Below are positions 26,255 through 34,757 of a stretch of 64,000 nucleotides of DNA, piece after piece. The DNA comes from an uncultured SAR86 cluster bacterium (GTDB taxonomy: Bacteria > Pseudomonadota > Gammaproteobacteria > Magnimaribacterales > Magnimaribacteraceae), in the NCBI GenBank assembly GCA_902604855.1, contig CACLAF010000006.1, forward strand, positions 1 to 64,000. Direction: 5' to 3'. The number at the start of each line of letters is the position of its first letter. Positions within the stretch are counted from its first letter, which is position 1. The position numbers and the translations under genes are program-made. Below the pieces are notes generated by a model. That model did no database searches, was not told the origin of the DNA, and saw only the letters and a list, made by a program, of their open reading frames with translations.

Positions 26255-26979
26255 TAGATTTATATTACGCGCCAACTCCTAATGGATGGAAAATTTCAAT
26301 CATGTTAGAGGAGTGTGACTTGAATTACAAAATTGTGCCAGTTAACTTAGGTAAAGGTGATCAGTTTAAGCCTGATTTCCTAAAGATAAGTCCAAATAAC
26401 AGAATGCCGGTTATAGTTGATCATACAAATATTATAGAAGGTGAACCATTAAGTGTATTTGAGTCTGGGGCTATACTCATGTACCTTGGCGAAAAAACAG
26501 GAAAATTCTTTCCTAAAGTTTCGCCTCATAAAGAAAGAGTTTTGGAGTGGCTTTTTTGGCAAGTCGGTGGTTTGGGGCCGATGGCCGGACAAGTGAGTCA
26601 CTTTGTTAATTATGCGCCTAACTTTCCTGGAGATCATTCTTATTCTGAGAAAAGGTATAAAAATGAATACGATAGATTATTGGGAGTAATGAATAATATT
26701 TTGCATGAAAGAGATTATTTAGCTGGAGATTATTCCATAGCAGATATGGCTTCCTTCCCATGGATTACTGCCTATAAGAGATATGAGGTAAACCTTGATG
26801 AGTTCCCAAATGTCAGGAGATGGTTTGATAACATTAAATCAAGACCTGCTGTAAGAAAAGGTATTGAGGTAGGGAAAGAACAAAGGAATTTTGGTAAAGG
26901 TATTACAAAGGAAGGACTAAAAACTATGTTCGGTCAAGATTCAAGAAGCATTTCCAAGATGGCAAAAGATAAAGAATAA
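26251..26979 (+). CDS. yfcG: Nu-class glutathione transferase / disulfide-bond oxidoreductase (YfcG-like)
   Basis: Strong similarity to E. coli YfcG, which reduces disulfides with glutathione. The N-terminal thioredoxin-like half has YYAPTPNGWKISIMLEE (5-21), SPNNRMPVIVDH and ESGAILMYLGEKTG. The C-terminal helical half carries the family stretch WLFWQVGGLGPMAGQ. It is 242 residues, slightly longer than YfcG, with a 20-residue basic tail. It ends the mazG-acyltransferase-GST run and faces the isomerase gene five bases away. Confidence 0.9.
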   Translation: MIDLYYAPTPNGWKISIMLEECDLNYKIVPVNLGKGDQFKPDFLKISPNNRMPVIVDHTNIIEGEPLSVFESGAILMYLGEKTGKFFPKVSPHKERVLEWLFWQVGGLGPMAGQVSHFVNYAPNFPGDHSYSEKRYKNEYDRLLGVMNNILHERDYLAGDYSIADMASFPWITAYKRYEVNLDEFPNVRRWFDNIKSRPAVRKGIEVGKEQRNFGKGITKEGLKTMFGQDSRSISKMAKDKE

Positions 26980-26984
26980 GTAAG

Positions 26985-27578
26985 TTAGATTCTTTGTTCA
27001 ATAAGCTGAATTCTGTCATTCCCGAAGAACATATCTTCATCATCTAAGAAGAAAGTTGGAGATCCAAAGCCCCCTCTATCAATTAATTCTTGAGTGTTAT
27101 TTATCAGTCTCTGTTTAGCTTCAACTGTAGATATGAATTCTAAATACTCCAAAGGCTTTGCTCCATTTTCCTCAGCAATTAAAGACAAATAGTCAGTATC
27201 TGAAATATCTTTGCCATTAGTCCAATATCCCTGGAAAACATCTTCAAGATAGGATTCTATTCCGCCCTTGTCTATAAAATAAAAAGCACCGCGCATGGCT
27301 TTCACACTATTTACAGGAAATATCGTAGGCCAGTTAATTGTTATCTCTCTTAATTCTGACCAATCTTTCAAGTCTTTTTGAGAGTAAGCTGCTTTTTCTT
27401 TCACAGGATTCTTTCTACTTTCATAAACACTTGGATTTATTGAGTTAAAAATTCCTCCAACCAGGATCGGCTTCCATACAATTTCAAAATCCTTCTGCCT
27501 TTGCAAATCTAAGATTCCCCTGAATGAAAGATAGGTCCATGGACTGCTGCAATCTAAGTAATATTCAATTTTCTTCAT
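26985..27578 (-). CDS. DsbA-fold 2-hydroxychromene-2-carboxylate isomerase family protein
   Basis: A 197-residue kappa-GST/DsbA-like protein. The N-terminus YYLDCSSPWTYLSF contains the serine (Ser11/Ser12) that replaces the DsbA CXXC in this glutathione-dependent family. PVNSVKAMRGAFY and GGFGSPTFFLDDEDMFFGNDR are characteristic. Known members isomerise hydroxychromene carboxylates in naphthalene breakdown, but many marine homologues have no known substrate. No aromatic degradation operon accompanies it, so a general glutathione-linked isomerase role is as likely. Confidence 0.85.
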   Translation of the reverse strand: MKKIEYYLDCSSPWTYLSFRGILDLQRQKDFEIVWKPILVGGIFNSINPSVYESRKNPVKEKAAYSQKDLKDWSELREITINWPTIFPVNSVKAMRGAFYFIDKGGIESYLEDVFQGYWTNGKDISDTDYLSLIAEENGAKPLEYLEFISTVEAKQRLINNTQELIDRGGFGSPTFFLDDEDMFFGNDRIQLIEQRI

Positions 27579-27695
27579 TTATATAATTTTTATTTAAATT
27601 ACTATCATATAGAAAAAAGAAGAATATCTACTCATGGAATTCTATTTAATTAAATTTTTAGATAGAATACATAAGCCCTATTTTCTTATTACATT

Positions 27696-29759
27696 ATGAA
27701 ACAAAATTTTCTTCTAATAGTCATATTATTGTGGACTACAACAGCCCCATCGTTAGAAACTGAAGTAATTGAAAAGTATATTTTCAGTCAAGACCAAGTA
27801 AATTTAGCTTCTGAGATTATTGATAAACTTGAGTCAAGTCATCTTGTAAAAAAAGACTACAGGGCGGTAAAATCTGATTCTTTTGAGATATTCATTGATA
27901 GATTAGATCCCAATAAAAATATTTTTACCACTTCGGAAGTTGAAGCAGTATTCAAGGATATTAATGCAAATTCAACGATTACTGATGATCTGGAAATAGC
28001 CTTTTTCCTATTCAATAATTACGTTAAGCGTTATAAACAAAGGTATAAAACTCAAATAAACTTTCTTGACGATATTAGTGAAAATAATTTAAAGAGTTCC
28101 CGAACTTTAATTAGAACTCTCTCTGAGGGTGAAAGGCTAAATACACTTGATGAATTGAGAAAGTTGTGGATCGATTTAAGTATCAATGATGTTATTCAGC
28201 TCATGCTTTCTGGAAACACAATTGACGAATCTGTCAGTAAAACCATGAAAAGAATGGAGAACCAGTTAAACTATTTTGAACAAACTAGAAATGAAGATGT
28301 CTTCAATATTTTTGTGAATTCTATTGCTTCAGTTTATGGGCCCCATACTGCTTATATGTCTCCAAAAAATTCTGAAGACTTTGATATCAATATGAGTCTA
28401 TCTCTAGAAGGTATAGGAGCACTCCTTTCCTCGGATGGACTTTACACATCTATATCTTCACTCGTACCTGGCGGACCTGCGGAAAAGACAGATTCTTTAA
28501 AACCAGAAGATAAAATTATTGGAGTAGGACAGGATGAAAAAGGTGAAATTATTGATGTAATAGGCTGGAGAATTGATGATGTCGTAGACTTAATTAGGGG
28601 TCCTAAAGGGTCAAAAGTTAGATTGCAAGTTATTCCGTCAACTTCAATTAATGACAATGAAACAAAAGAAATAGAAATCATAAGAAACGTCGTTAAGCTA
28701 GAAGATCAAGAGGCAGAAAGAAAAATCCTATCCTTAAAACGAAATGAGAAAGAATACAAAGTTGGTGTAATAGAATTGCCTGCGTTTTATTTCGACTTCG
28801 ATGCATACCAGAAACGAGATTATAATTACAAAAGTAGTAGTAAGGATGTAAAGAGACTCCTAAAAGAATTAAAAACAGAAAATGTTGATGGTTTGGTGAT
28901 AGACCTTAGAAACAATGGGGGTGGTTCTTTATTCGAAGCAAATGAGTTAGCTCACTTATTCCTTGGAAGAGGAACTACCGTTCAAGTGAAGAGTTCTAAT
29001 GGCAATATTCAAGGTCTCGGCGGAAGATGGGGTTATCAGTATTTTGATAAACCACTAGTTGTGTTAGTGAATAAATTTAGTGCGTCGGCTTCAGAAATAT
29101 TAGCAGGTGCAATTCAAGATTATGATAGAGGTTTAGTTGTAGGCACAAGTACTTTCGGAAAGGGAACCGTCCAAAAAGTTGATTTGCTTTCATCGGGTCA
29201 GATTAAATTTACAGAGTCTAAATTTTATAGAGTTTCAGGCAGTAGTACTCAAAATCTTGGAGTAGAGCCGGATATTAATCTTCCCTCGTTATTCGATATA
29301 AAAGACTTAGGAGAGAGTAATCTAGATAGAGCTTTGGCGCATGACACTATTCCAAGCACTAGCTTTAAAAACTTCAATAGAGTTAGTAATTTTAAGGAGT
29401 TGCTTAAACTGCAAAGCTTATCAAGAGTTCAAAGCTCAGCGCTGTTCGACAGCATAGAAGTCAGAAAAAAATGGCAGAAAGAAAATGAATTAGACTTCTT
29501 GGACCTAAATTTTGAAGTTAGATTGCAACAGAAAACCAAAATAGAAGAGTTCCTGCTTAAAAATGAAAATACACTAAGAGCTTCTCTGGACCTTCCTACC
29601 TATGAGACATATAAAGAATTTGTAGAGAGAGAGGATGATCCAGAAGTACTTGATGTGGATTCTGAGATATTAGAAGAGGCTGCGAATATACTTATAGATC
29701 TTATAGAAATAAAAAATAAACCTCTACTAGCTTCAAATTTCGTTACGTCATCTTCATGA
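27696..29759 (+). CDS. prc: Tail-specific protease Prc (C-terminal processing peptidase, S41)
   Basis: Periplasmic protease that degrades or trims proteins with apolar C-termini and controls peptidoglycan hydrolases in relatives. The 687 residues begin with a signal peptide (about 1-20). An N-terminal helical domain, a PDZ domain (about 235-330, GIGALLSSDGLY onward) and the S41 catalytic core follow. The catalytic Ser464 in FSASASE and Lys489 in FGKGTVQ are 25 apart, as in E. coli Prc. A C-terminal helical domain completes it. xthA overlaps its end by four bases. Confidence 0.95.
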   Translation: MKQNFLLIVILLWTTTAPSLETEVIEKYIFSQDQVNLASEIIDKLESSHLVKKDYRAVKSDSFEIFIDRLDPNKNIFTTSEVEAVFKDINANSTITDDLEIAFFLFNNYVKRYKQRYKTQINFLDDISENNLKSSRTLIRTLSEGERLNTLDELRKLWIDLSINDVIQLMLSGNTIDESVSKTMKRMENQLNYFEQTRNEDVFNIFVNSIASVYGPHTAYMSPKNSEDFDINMSLSLEGIGALLSSDGLYTSISSLVPGGPAEKTDSLKPEDKIIGVGQDEKGEIIDVIGWRIDDVVDLIRGPKGSKVRLQVIPSTSINDNETKEIEIIRNVVKLEDQEAERKILSLKRNEKEYKVGVIELPAFYFDFDAYQKRDYNYKSSSKDVKRLLKELKTENVDGLVIDLRNNGGGSLFEANELAHLFLGRGTTVQVKSSNGNIQGLGGRWGYQYFDKPLVVLVNKFSASASEILAGAIQDYDRGLVVGTSTFGKGTVQKVDLLSSGQIKFTESKFYRVSGSSTQNLGVEPDINLPSLFDIKDLGESNLDRALAHDTIPSTSFKNFNRVSNFKELLKLQSLSRVQSSALFDSIEVRKKWQKENELDFLDLNFEVRLQQKTKIEEFLLKNENTLRASLDLPTYETYKEFVEREDDPEVLDVDSEILEEAANILIDLIEIKNKPLLASNFVTSSS

Positions 29760-30568
29760 AAATAATCTCATTTAATATAAACAGCATCAGAGCTAGGCCT
29801 CATCAAGTAGAAGCGATCGTCAAAAAGCATAAGCCCGATGCGATCGGACTTCAAGAAACTAAAGTTCATGACGATGATTTTCCCTATGAAATTCCAGAAT
29901 CTTTAGGCTACATGGCTCACATTCATGGCCAAAAAGGACATTATGGTGTTGCTATCCTTACAAAGGAGAAACCGATAAATGTAAATAAAGGATTTGAAAC
30001 GGATGATGATGAATCTCAAAAAAGATTTATTTCAGTGACTCTTAAAAAAGATAGAAAAAAAATTCACATATTAAATGGATACTTTCCACAAGGTGAAGAG
30101 AGGGAACATCCAGTAAAATTTCCCTATAAAGTCAAATTTTATAAAGATCTTATAACTCACTTAAAAAAGAATTATGACCCGAAAGACCATTTAATAGTCA
30201 TGGGTGACTTAAATATTTCACCTCAAGATATAGATATTGGGATTGGGGAAGAAAACAAAAAAAGATGGCTAAGAACTGGAAAATGTAGCTTTCTTCCTGA
30301 AGAGAGAGAAATGTTATCAGAGTTAACTGATTGGGGTCTATTTGATTCTTACAGAACTCTTTATTCAGAAAAAAATAATGAATTTAGTTGGTTCGATTAT
30401 AGAAGTAAGGGTTTTGAAGATAACCCTAAAAGAGGTTTGAGGATTGATCACATTTGGGTTACCAAAAAACTTAACTCAGCAGTTAAGGCTTCAGGAATTG
30501 ATTACGACATAAGAGGTATGGAGAAGCCTTCAGATCATGCTCCCATATGGACTGAGTTTAATTTATAG
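29756..30568 (+). CDS. xthA: Exodeoxyribonuclease III
   Basis: Base-excision-repair AP endonuclease and 3'-5' exonuclease of 270 residues. The EEP-fold motifs are FNINSIRARPHQ (6-17), GLQETKVHDDDFP (Glu metal ligand), GDLNISPQDIDIG, GLRIDHIWVT and the terminal SDHAPIW. It overlaps prc by four bases (ATGA), a coupling that may simply reflect compaction. Its end overlaps the convergent tadA end by six bases. Confidence 0.96.
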   Translation: MKIISFNINSIRARPHQVEAIVKKHKPDAIGLQETKVHDDDFPYEIPESLGYMAHIHGQKGHYGVAILTKEKPINVNKGFETDDDESQKRFISVTLKKDRKKIHILNGYFPQGEEREHPVKFPYKVKFYKDLITHLKKNYDPKDHLIVMGDLNISPQDIDIGIGEENKKRWLRTGKCSFLPEEREMLSELTDWGLFDSYRTLYSEKNNEFSWFDYRSKGFEDNPKRGLRIDHIWVTKKLNSAVKASGIDYDIRGMEKPSDHAPIWTEFNL

Positions 30569-31015
30569 CCTCTTCTCTCTAAAAAAGCACTTTAATAAAT
30601 CTGAAGATTCTGCAATTAGAGGCCCTTGTCTAAACCTTACTGTGTGATTCAAAAATTCTGCTTCTAGAAAATTTGAATTACTAATTACAACCCCAGATTT
30701 AGGATCTGTTGCAGAGAATATTAGATCGTCTATCCTTGCATGCACTAAAGCACCACAACACATCATGCAAGGCTCCAAGGTCACATAGAGTGAAGTATTA
30801 GGAAGTCTATAATTTCCTAATAGTTCTGCCCCTTTTCTTATAACATTCATTTCTGCATGCGCACTAGGATCATTCAATGAGACTGATCTATTATGATCTT
30901 CAGCAATAATCTCATCATTCAGCGTTAATACAGCTCCTACTGGTACTTCACCCAAAATAGCAGCTTCTTTAGCCTGCATGAGTGCTTTTTGCATAAAAAA
31001 AAGATCTTTTTTCAT
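30563..31015 (-). CDS. tadA: tRNA-specific adenosine deaminase TadA
   Basis: Deaminates A34 of tRNA-Arg(ACG) to inosine. The 150-residue protein has the zinc site HAE (His53, catalytic Glu55) and PCMMC (Cys83, Cys86), plus GEVPVGAVL (22-30) and NYRLPNTSLYVTLEP as TadA hallmarks. It overlaps the DUF2237 gene by four bases, in an operon GNAT-DUF2237-tadA. Confidence 0.93.
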   Translation of the reverse strand: MKKDLFFMQKALMQAKEAAILGEVPVGAVLTLNDEIIAEDHNRSVSLNDPSAHAEMNVIRKGAELLGNYRLPNTSLYVTLEPCMMCCGALVHARIDDLIFSATDPKSGVVISNSNFLEAEFLNHTVRFRQGPLIAESSDLLKCFFREKRL

Positions 31016-31392
31016 AAAACATCTAAGGAAAATTCTTTAATTACTTCTATAGGAATAACTTCTAATGCTCTTTTATTGGTAGCCTTAGCAATAATTGATG
31101 GAGCAGAACTAGCTTCGTAAGCCTCCAGCCATCTAGCAGCACATAAACACCATCTATCTCCTGAATTTAATCCTGGAAAATCAAATGCTGGAACAGGAGT
31201 TGAAAGGTCATTTCCTTTTGATTTACTGTATTCAAGAAATTCTTCAGTCATTATTGCACAAACAGTATGATTACCAGAGTCCTGTTCGGAGGTTTCGCAG
31301 CAACCAGTTCTAAAAAACCCAGTTAAAGGCGCGCAACTGCATTCTTCTATAGGCTCATCGAATATATTATTTTGTATAACTTTATCGTTCAT
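31012..31392 (-). CDS. DUF2237 family protein
   Basis: A 126-residue protein that matches DUF2237 along most of its length: FDEPIEECSCAPLTGF, RTGCCETSEQDSGNHTVCA, LEYSKSKGNDLSTP and FPGLNSGDRWCLCAARW. The many conserved cysteines suggest a metal or redox site, but the function of the family is unknown. The start overlaps the GNAT gene end by four bases, and its end overlaps tadA by four. Confidence 0.9.
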   Translation of the reverse strand: MNDKVIQNNIFDEPIEECSCAPLTGFFRTGCCETSEQDSGNHTVCAIMTEEFLEYSKSKGNDLSTPVPAFDFPGLNSGDRWCLCAARWLEAYEASSAPSIIAKATNKRALEVIPIEVIKEFSLDVL

Positions 31393-31916
31393 AAATTTTT
31401 AAACATTCTATACATCTTTACTTTGTTTCCAGCTTTACTTTCGTATTCAATTTCTTTATCCACTTCATAGCCTCTATCTTGATAAAGAAGTATTCCTGAA
31501 ATTGTTGCCATAAGTTCAGCTTTATTAAATCCTAATTTTTTAGATTCATTTTCTGCAAGTTTCAATATCATACTTCCAACACCCTTCCTAATCCAATTAG
31601 GATGAGTATACATCGCCCTTATTTTAGAAGGTTGCTTACCTGGTATTAATAAGTCATCCGACCTATTTGGAGTATGGTTTCCCCCAAACAATGTCTTTCT
31701 GATGCTGTAACCTCCGGATCCGATCAAGGTATCTGCCTCAAATATAAGGAAATAAGACTTATCTTCAATAAGTTTAGTATCTAGCCCCATGGACTCATAA
31801 GAAGCCTCGAGTTCTTTTTTATCAGTCAGTTTTCCAAGAACTTCAGAGATTGATAAATCCATCAATTCCTCTATTGCCGGTATATCCTGAATTTCAGCTT
31901 TTCTGTGAGTAAACAT
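31389..31916 (-). CDS. GNAT-family N-acetyltransferase
   Basis: A 175-residue acetyltransferase-fold protein. The acetyl-CoA-binding motif is HPNWIRKGVGSMILKLAE (about 110-127), with IRAMYTHP before it and KLGFNKAELMATISGILLY after. The target is unknown. It is first in the GNAT-DUF2237-tadA operon. Its upstream region contains two exact tandem copies of a 12-bp sequence and no obvious ribosome site. Confidence 0.85.
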   Translation of the reverse strand: MFTHRKAEIQDIPAIEELMDLSISEVLGKLTDKKELEASYESMGLDTKLIEDKSYFLIFEADTLIGSGGYSIRKTLFGGNHTPNRSDDLLIPGKQPSKIRAMYTHPNWIRKGVGSMILKLAENESKKLGFNKAELMATISGILLYQDRGYEVDKEIEYESKAGNKVKMYRMFKNL

Positions 31917-31917
31917 A

Positions 31918-31941
31918 AAAGGTACATATAAAGGTACATAT
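31918..31941. repeat. Two exact 12-bp tandem repeats upstream of the GNAT gene
   Basis: AAAGGTACATAT occurs twice in direct succession (31918-31929 and 31930-31941), starting two bases before the GNAT start codon. It lies where the GNAT leader must be. It could be a pair of binding half-sites or a recent slippage duplication. Confidence 0.7.
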
Positions 31942-31989
31942 CAAGATATAAAAAAATTTTTTATTAATGATGTTTATAGTACCTAACGA

Positions 31990-32018
31990 TTGCATAAGCA
32001 ATTAACGATCTATAGAAT
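31990..32018 (+). promoter_or_regulatory. Candidate sigma-70 promoter for the TonB receptor
   Basis: TTGCAT (31990-31995) and TAGAAT (32013-32018) are 17 bases apart. This predicts a start near 32025 and a leader of about 170 bases before the receptor ATG at 32198. The leader holds the hairpins described next. Confidence 0.5.
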
Positions 32019-32089
32019 ATAGGGTATAAAGCTATCACAGCAAAGTAAAATTTCTTACATATGTTGTTCATAAACGGTAAATGTAAAGT

Positions 32090-32161
32090 CTATTTTGCTA
32101 GAAAATAGTGCATTACTGCTTAAAAAAGGTTTTTACCTTTGGCTTTAAGATTGCAGTAATG
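32090..32161 (+). ncRNA. Structured leader RNA candidate upstream of the TonB receptor
   Basis: Three nested or adjacent perfect stems are visible. CTATTTT/AAAATAG (32090-32096 with 32102-32108) has a five-base loop. CATTACTGC/GCAGTAATG (32111-32119 with 32153-32161) encloses AAAGGT/ACCTTT (32125-32130 with 32135-32140) around a TTTT loop. They end 36 bases before the receptor start. I see no hallmark of a known riboswitch class such as the cobalamin box. It may be a cis-regulatory RNA, or an attenuator or operator. The stems are seen directly; the function is inferred. Confidence 0.45.
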
Positions 32162-32197
32162 AAAATATGTTAAATTTAATAATTTGGGGTAAAAATT

Positions 32198-34714
32198 ATG
32201 TATAAATCCAAAATAGGATTCCTATCCATAACCCTTTCCTTGTTAATTACACCTACCCTTCCTAGCTTCTTGGCAGCTGCCGATGAAGTAGAAGAAGTAG
32301 TTGCAATTGGAACAAGGAGAGATGCAAGGTCGGTAGGTGATTCTCCTGCTCCTGTAGATGTTCTCACTGGATCTGATTTAAAAAATCAGGGTGCAACTGA
32401 ACTTGACTACATGCTAAGAACACTAGTACCTTCCTTTAATGTAAATACGCAGCCGATTAGTGATGCTGCAACACTTATTAGGCCTGCAAACCTTAGAGGT
32501 TTACCACCCGATAATATGTTGGTTCTCACAAATGGTAAAAGAAGACACAGAGGTGCTGTAATTTCTTTCCTAGGCGGCGGTATAGCTGATGGTGCTCAAG
32601 GTCCAGACATCTCTGCAATTCCTTCTATAGCTCTTAAGAAAGTAGAAGTTCTAAGAGATGGTGCTGCAGCACAGTATGGTTCTGATGCCATCGCAGGTAT
32701 CCTTAACTTTGTATACAAGGATGCAGCTGAGGGTTATCGTTTAGAAATAAAATCTGGTGAATACAAAGAAGGTGATGGTCAAACTGTAAGGATCGGTATG
32801 AATGCCGGTATGCCTTTTACAGACGATGGATATGCTAACTTTTCACTTGAACTTCAAGAAACAGATCCAACAGCAAGAAGTGCCCAACGTGGTGATGCTG
32901 CCTCATTGAAAGAGGCAGGAGTTCCAGTATGGGAACATCCTTTTGGAAATGGTGAAGCTCAGGTGTGGGGTTCTCCAAAAGTTAAGGATGACGTAAAATT
33001 TGTAGGAAACATAGGTTTAGAACTTACACCTTCAAGTAAATTTTATCTGTTCGGTAACTACGCTGAAAAAAATGTTATGGGTGGTTTCTTCTTCAGAAAT
33101 CCGAATAACAGAACTGGTGTTTACGATGATGGAAGCGATATCAGATTGATCGCTGACGTCGCGCAAGCAGCGGGTGGTGCAAGAACATGTCCAAGCGATA
33201 TAAATGCGAAAGATTACAATTTAATAGGTGATGCTTTAGCTGTCTACGAAAATGACCCAAATTGTTTCGTATTCAACCAAGTCTTCCCTGGCGGTTTCAC
33301 ACCATCATTTGGTGGTGACGTAACTGATTGGTCAATCGCATCAGGTGTAGAGGGAGTCTTTGAGGGCGGTACTTCATATGACTATAGTGTTCACATTGGT
33401 GAAAACAGAGCTGACTTTGTAATCATCAATACACTTAACCCTTCATTAGGTCCACAATCTCCAACTGAATTCGAACCAGGAAGCTATATTCAGCTAGAGA
33501 AAAATTTCAATGCTGACTTTGTAACTGTCATACCAATGAGCAGTTATGACTTAAACTTCGCTTACGGATTTGAGTGGAGAGAAGAGCAATTTGAGATTGT
33601 AAACGGAGACGTTGCAAGTTTTACAACTGGTCCTTACTTTGATCAAGGCTTTGGTATAGGTTCAAATGGTTTCGCTGGTTTCACTCCCGATATTGCTGGA
33701 GTTTGGGATCAACAGAACGTTGCTGCTTATATCGATTTAGAAGCAGATGTAACTGAAAATCTATTACTTGGATTTGCTACTAGATATGAGCATTTCGATA
33801 CTTTTGGGACAACTACAAACTCAAAAATATCATTCTTAGCAACAATGTCAGATACATTAAAATTCAGAGGAACAATGAGTACAGGTTTTAGAGCTCCAAC
33901 TCCTGGTCAAGCTAATGTATCAAATGTAACAACTGCAACAGCAGGAACAGGTGAATTGGTTCAACAAGGAACATTGTCTCCTACAAACCCAATCTCGGTA
34001 ACTGCTGGCGGTAAAGCCCTTGAACCAGAAGAATCAGATAATATAAGCCTCGGTTTAGTATGGGATGTTACTGATTCTCTAAACATTACGCTTGATGCTT
34101 ACGAAATAGAACTCACTGATAGAATTGCTCTAACAGAAAACTATTTCCTAACTGATGCTGATAGAGCTGCCTTGGTTGCTGCAAAAGTACCAGGTGCAAG
34201 CGATATGCAAACTTTCAGATTCTTCACTAATGACTTTGATACTACTACAGAAGGATTTGATCTAGTAGCTTCTTACTCTACTGAGTTGTTCCAAGGAGTT
34301 ACAGACTTTACTTTTGTATACAGTAATACTGAAACTGAAGTTGATAAATCAACTTTAATTAGCGGAAGTAGAATTGGTGCATTAGAGTCGTTACTACCTG
34401 AGAAAAGATATAACTTTACAGCAGTACACAATCAAAATGACACAACCATTTTGCTAAGATACATGTTTGTAGGTGAATCAGACTATTACTCAGGTATTGA
34501 TAATATAACTAATTTAGGTGATCAGTATTCACTAGATCTAGAGATCACTCAAGATCTTGGAACTATGCAACTAACACTAGGTGCAGAAAATATTACTGAT
34601 GAGTATCCTGATGATGATACTGGAGTAACTTGTTGTGGTGCCATATACCCTGAGTTTGCTCCATTAGGATTCATGGGTGCATTTTACTACCTAAGATTAG
34701 GTATGGATTTCTAA
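32198..34714 (+). CDS. TonB-dependent outer-membrane receptor
   Basis: An 838-residue receptor for energised uptake across the outer membrane. It has a signal peptide (1-27), a TonB-box-like region before EVVAIGTRRDARS, a plug domain (about 40-170, with LVLTNGKRRHRGA and VEVLRDGAAAQYGSDAIAGI) and a barrel ending LRLGMDF, with the terminal aromatic residue expected of barrels. GGGG-type ribosome binding (TTGGGG) precedes the ATG. The ligand is unknown. The cluster downstream (amidohydrolase, CoA-transferase, MFS carrier, enoyl-CoA hydratase) might process what it imports, though none is cotranscribed. Confidence 0.93.
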   Translation: MYKSKIGFLSITLSLLITPTLPSFLAAADEVEEVVAIGTRRDARSVGDSPAPVDVLTGSDLKNQGATELDYMLRTLVPSFNVNTQPISDAATLIRPANLRGLPPDNMLVLTNGKRRHRGAVISFLGGGIADGAQGPDISAIPSIALKKVEVLRDGAAAQYGSDAIAGILNFVYKDAAEGYRLEIKSGEYKEGDGQTVRIGMNAGMPFTDDGYANFSLELQETDPTARSAQRGDAASLKEAGVPVWEHPFGNGEAQVWGSPKVKDDVKFVGNIGLELTPSSKFYLFGNYAEKNVMGGFFFRNPNNRTGVYDDGSDIRLIADVAQAAGGARTCPSDINAKDYNLIGDALAVYENDPNCFVFNQVFPGGFTPSFGGDVTDWSIASGVEGVFEGGTSYDYSVHIGENRADFVIINTLNPSLGPQSPTEFEPGSYIQLEKNFNADFVTVIPMSSYDLNFAYGFEWREEQFEIVNGDVASFTTGPYFDQGFGIGSNGFAGFTPDIAGVWDQQNVAAYIDLEADVTENLLLGFATRYEHFDTFGTTTNSKISFLATMSDTLKFRGTMSTGFRAPTPGQANVSNVTTATAGTGELVQQGTLSPTNPISVTAGGKALEPEESDNISLGLVWDVTDSLNITLDAYEIELTDRIALTENYFLTDADRAALVAAKVPGASDMQTFRFFTNDFDTTTEGFDLVASYSTELFQGVTDFTFVYSNTETEVDKSTLISGSRIGALESLLPEKRYNFTAVHNQNDTTILLRYMFVGESDYYSGIDNITNLGDQYSLDLEITQDLGTMQLTLGAENITDEYPDDDTGVTCCGAIYPEFAPLGFMGAFYYLRLGMDF

Positions 34715-34726
34715 TATGAATCTAAG

Positions 34727-34757
34727 AAAAAAGGGTACTATATGTACCCTTTTTTTT
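34727..34757. terminator. Bidirectional intrinsic terminator
   Basis: A 12-base perfect stem (34727-34738 with 34744-34755, core GGGTAC/GTACCC) with loop TATAT and flanking A and T runs lies 12 bases after the TonB receptor stop. Its reverse orientation ends the amidohydrolase transcript, whose stop codon immediately adjoins it. Confidence 0.92.

Noticed and set aside
27639-27668. ATTCTAT/ATAGAAT inverted repeat before prc
   Set aside because: Only seven AT-rich pairs with a 16-base loop, which is expected by chance in this composition. A TAGAAT within it might be a -10 box, but no -35 fits.
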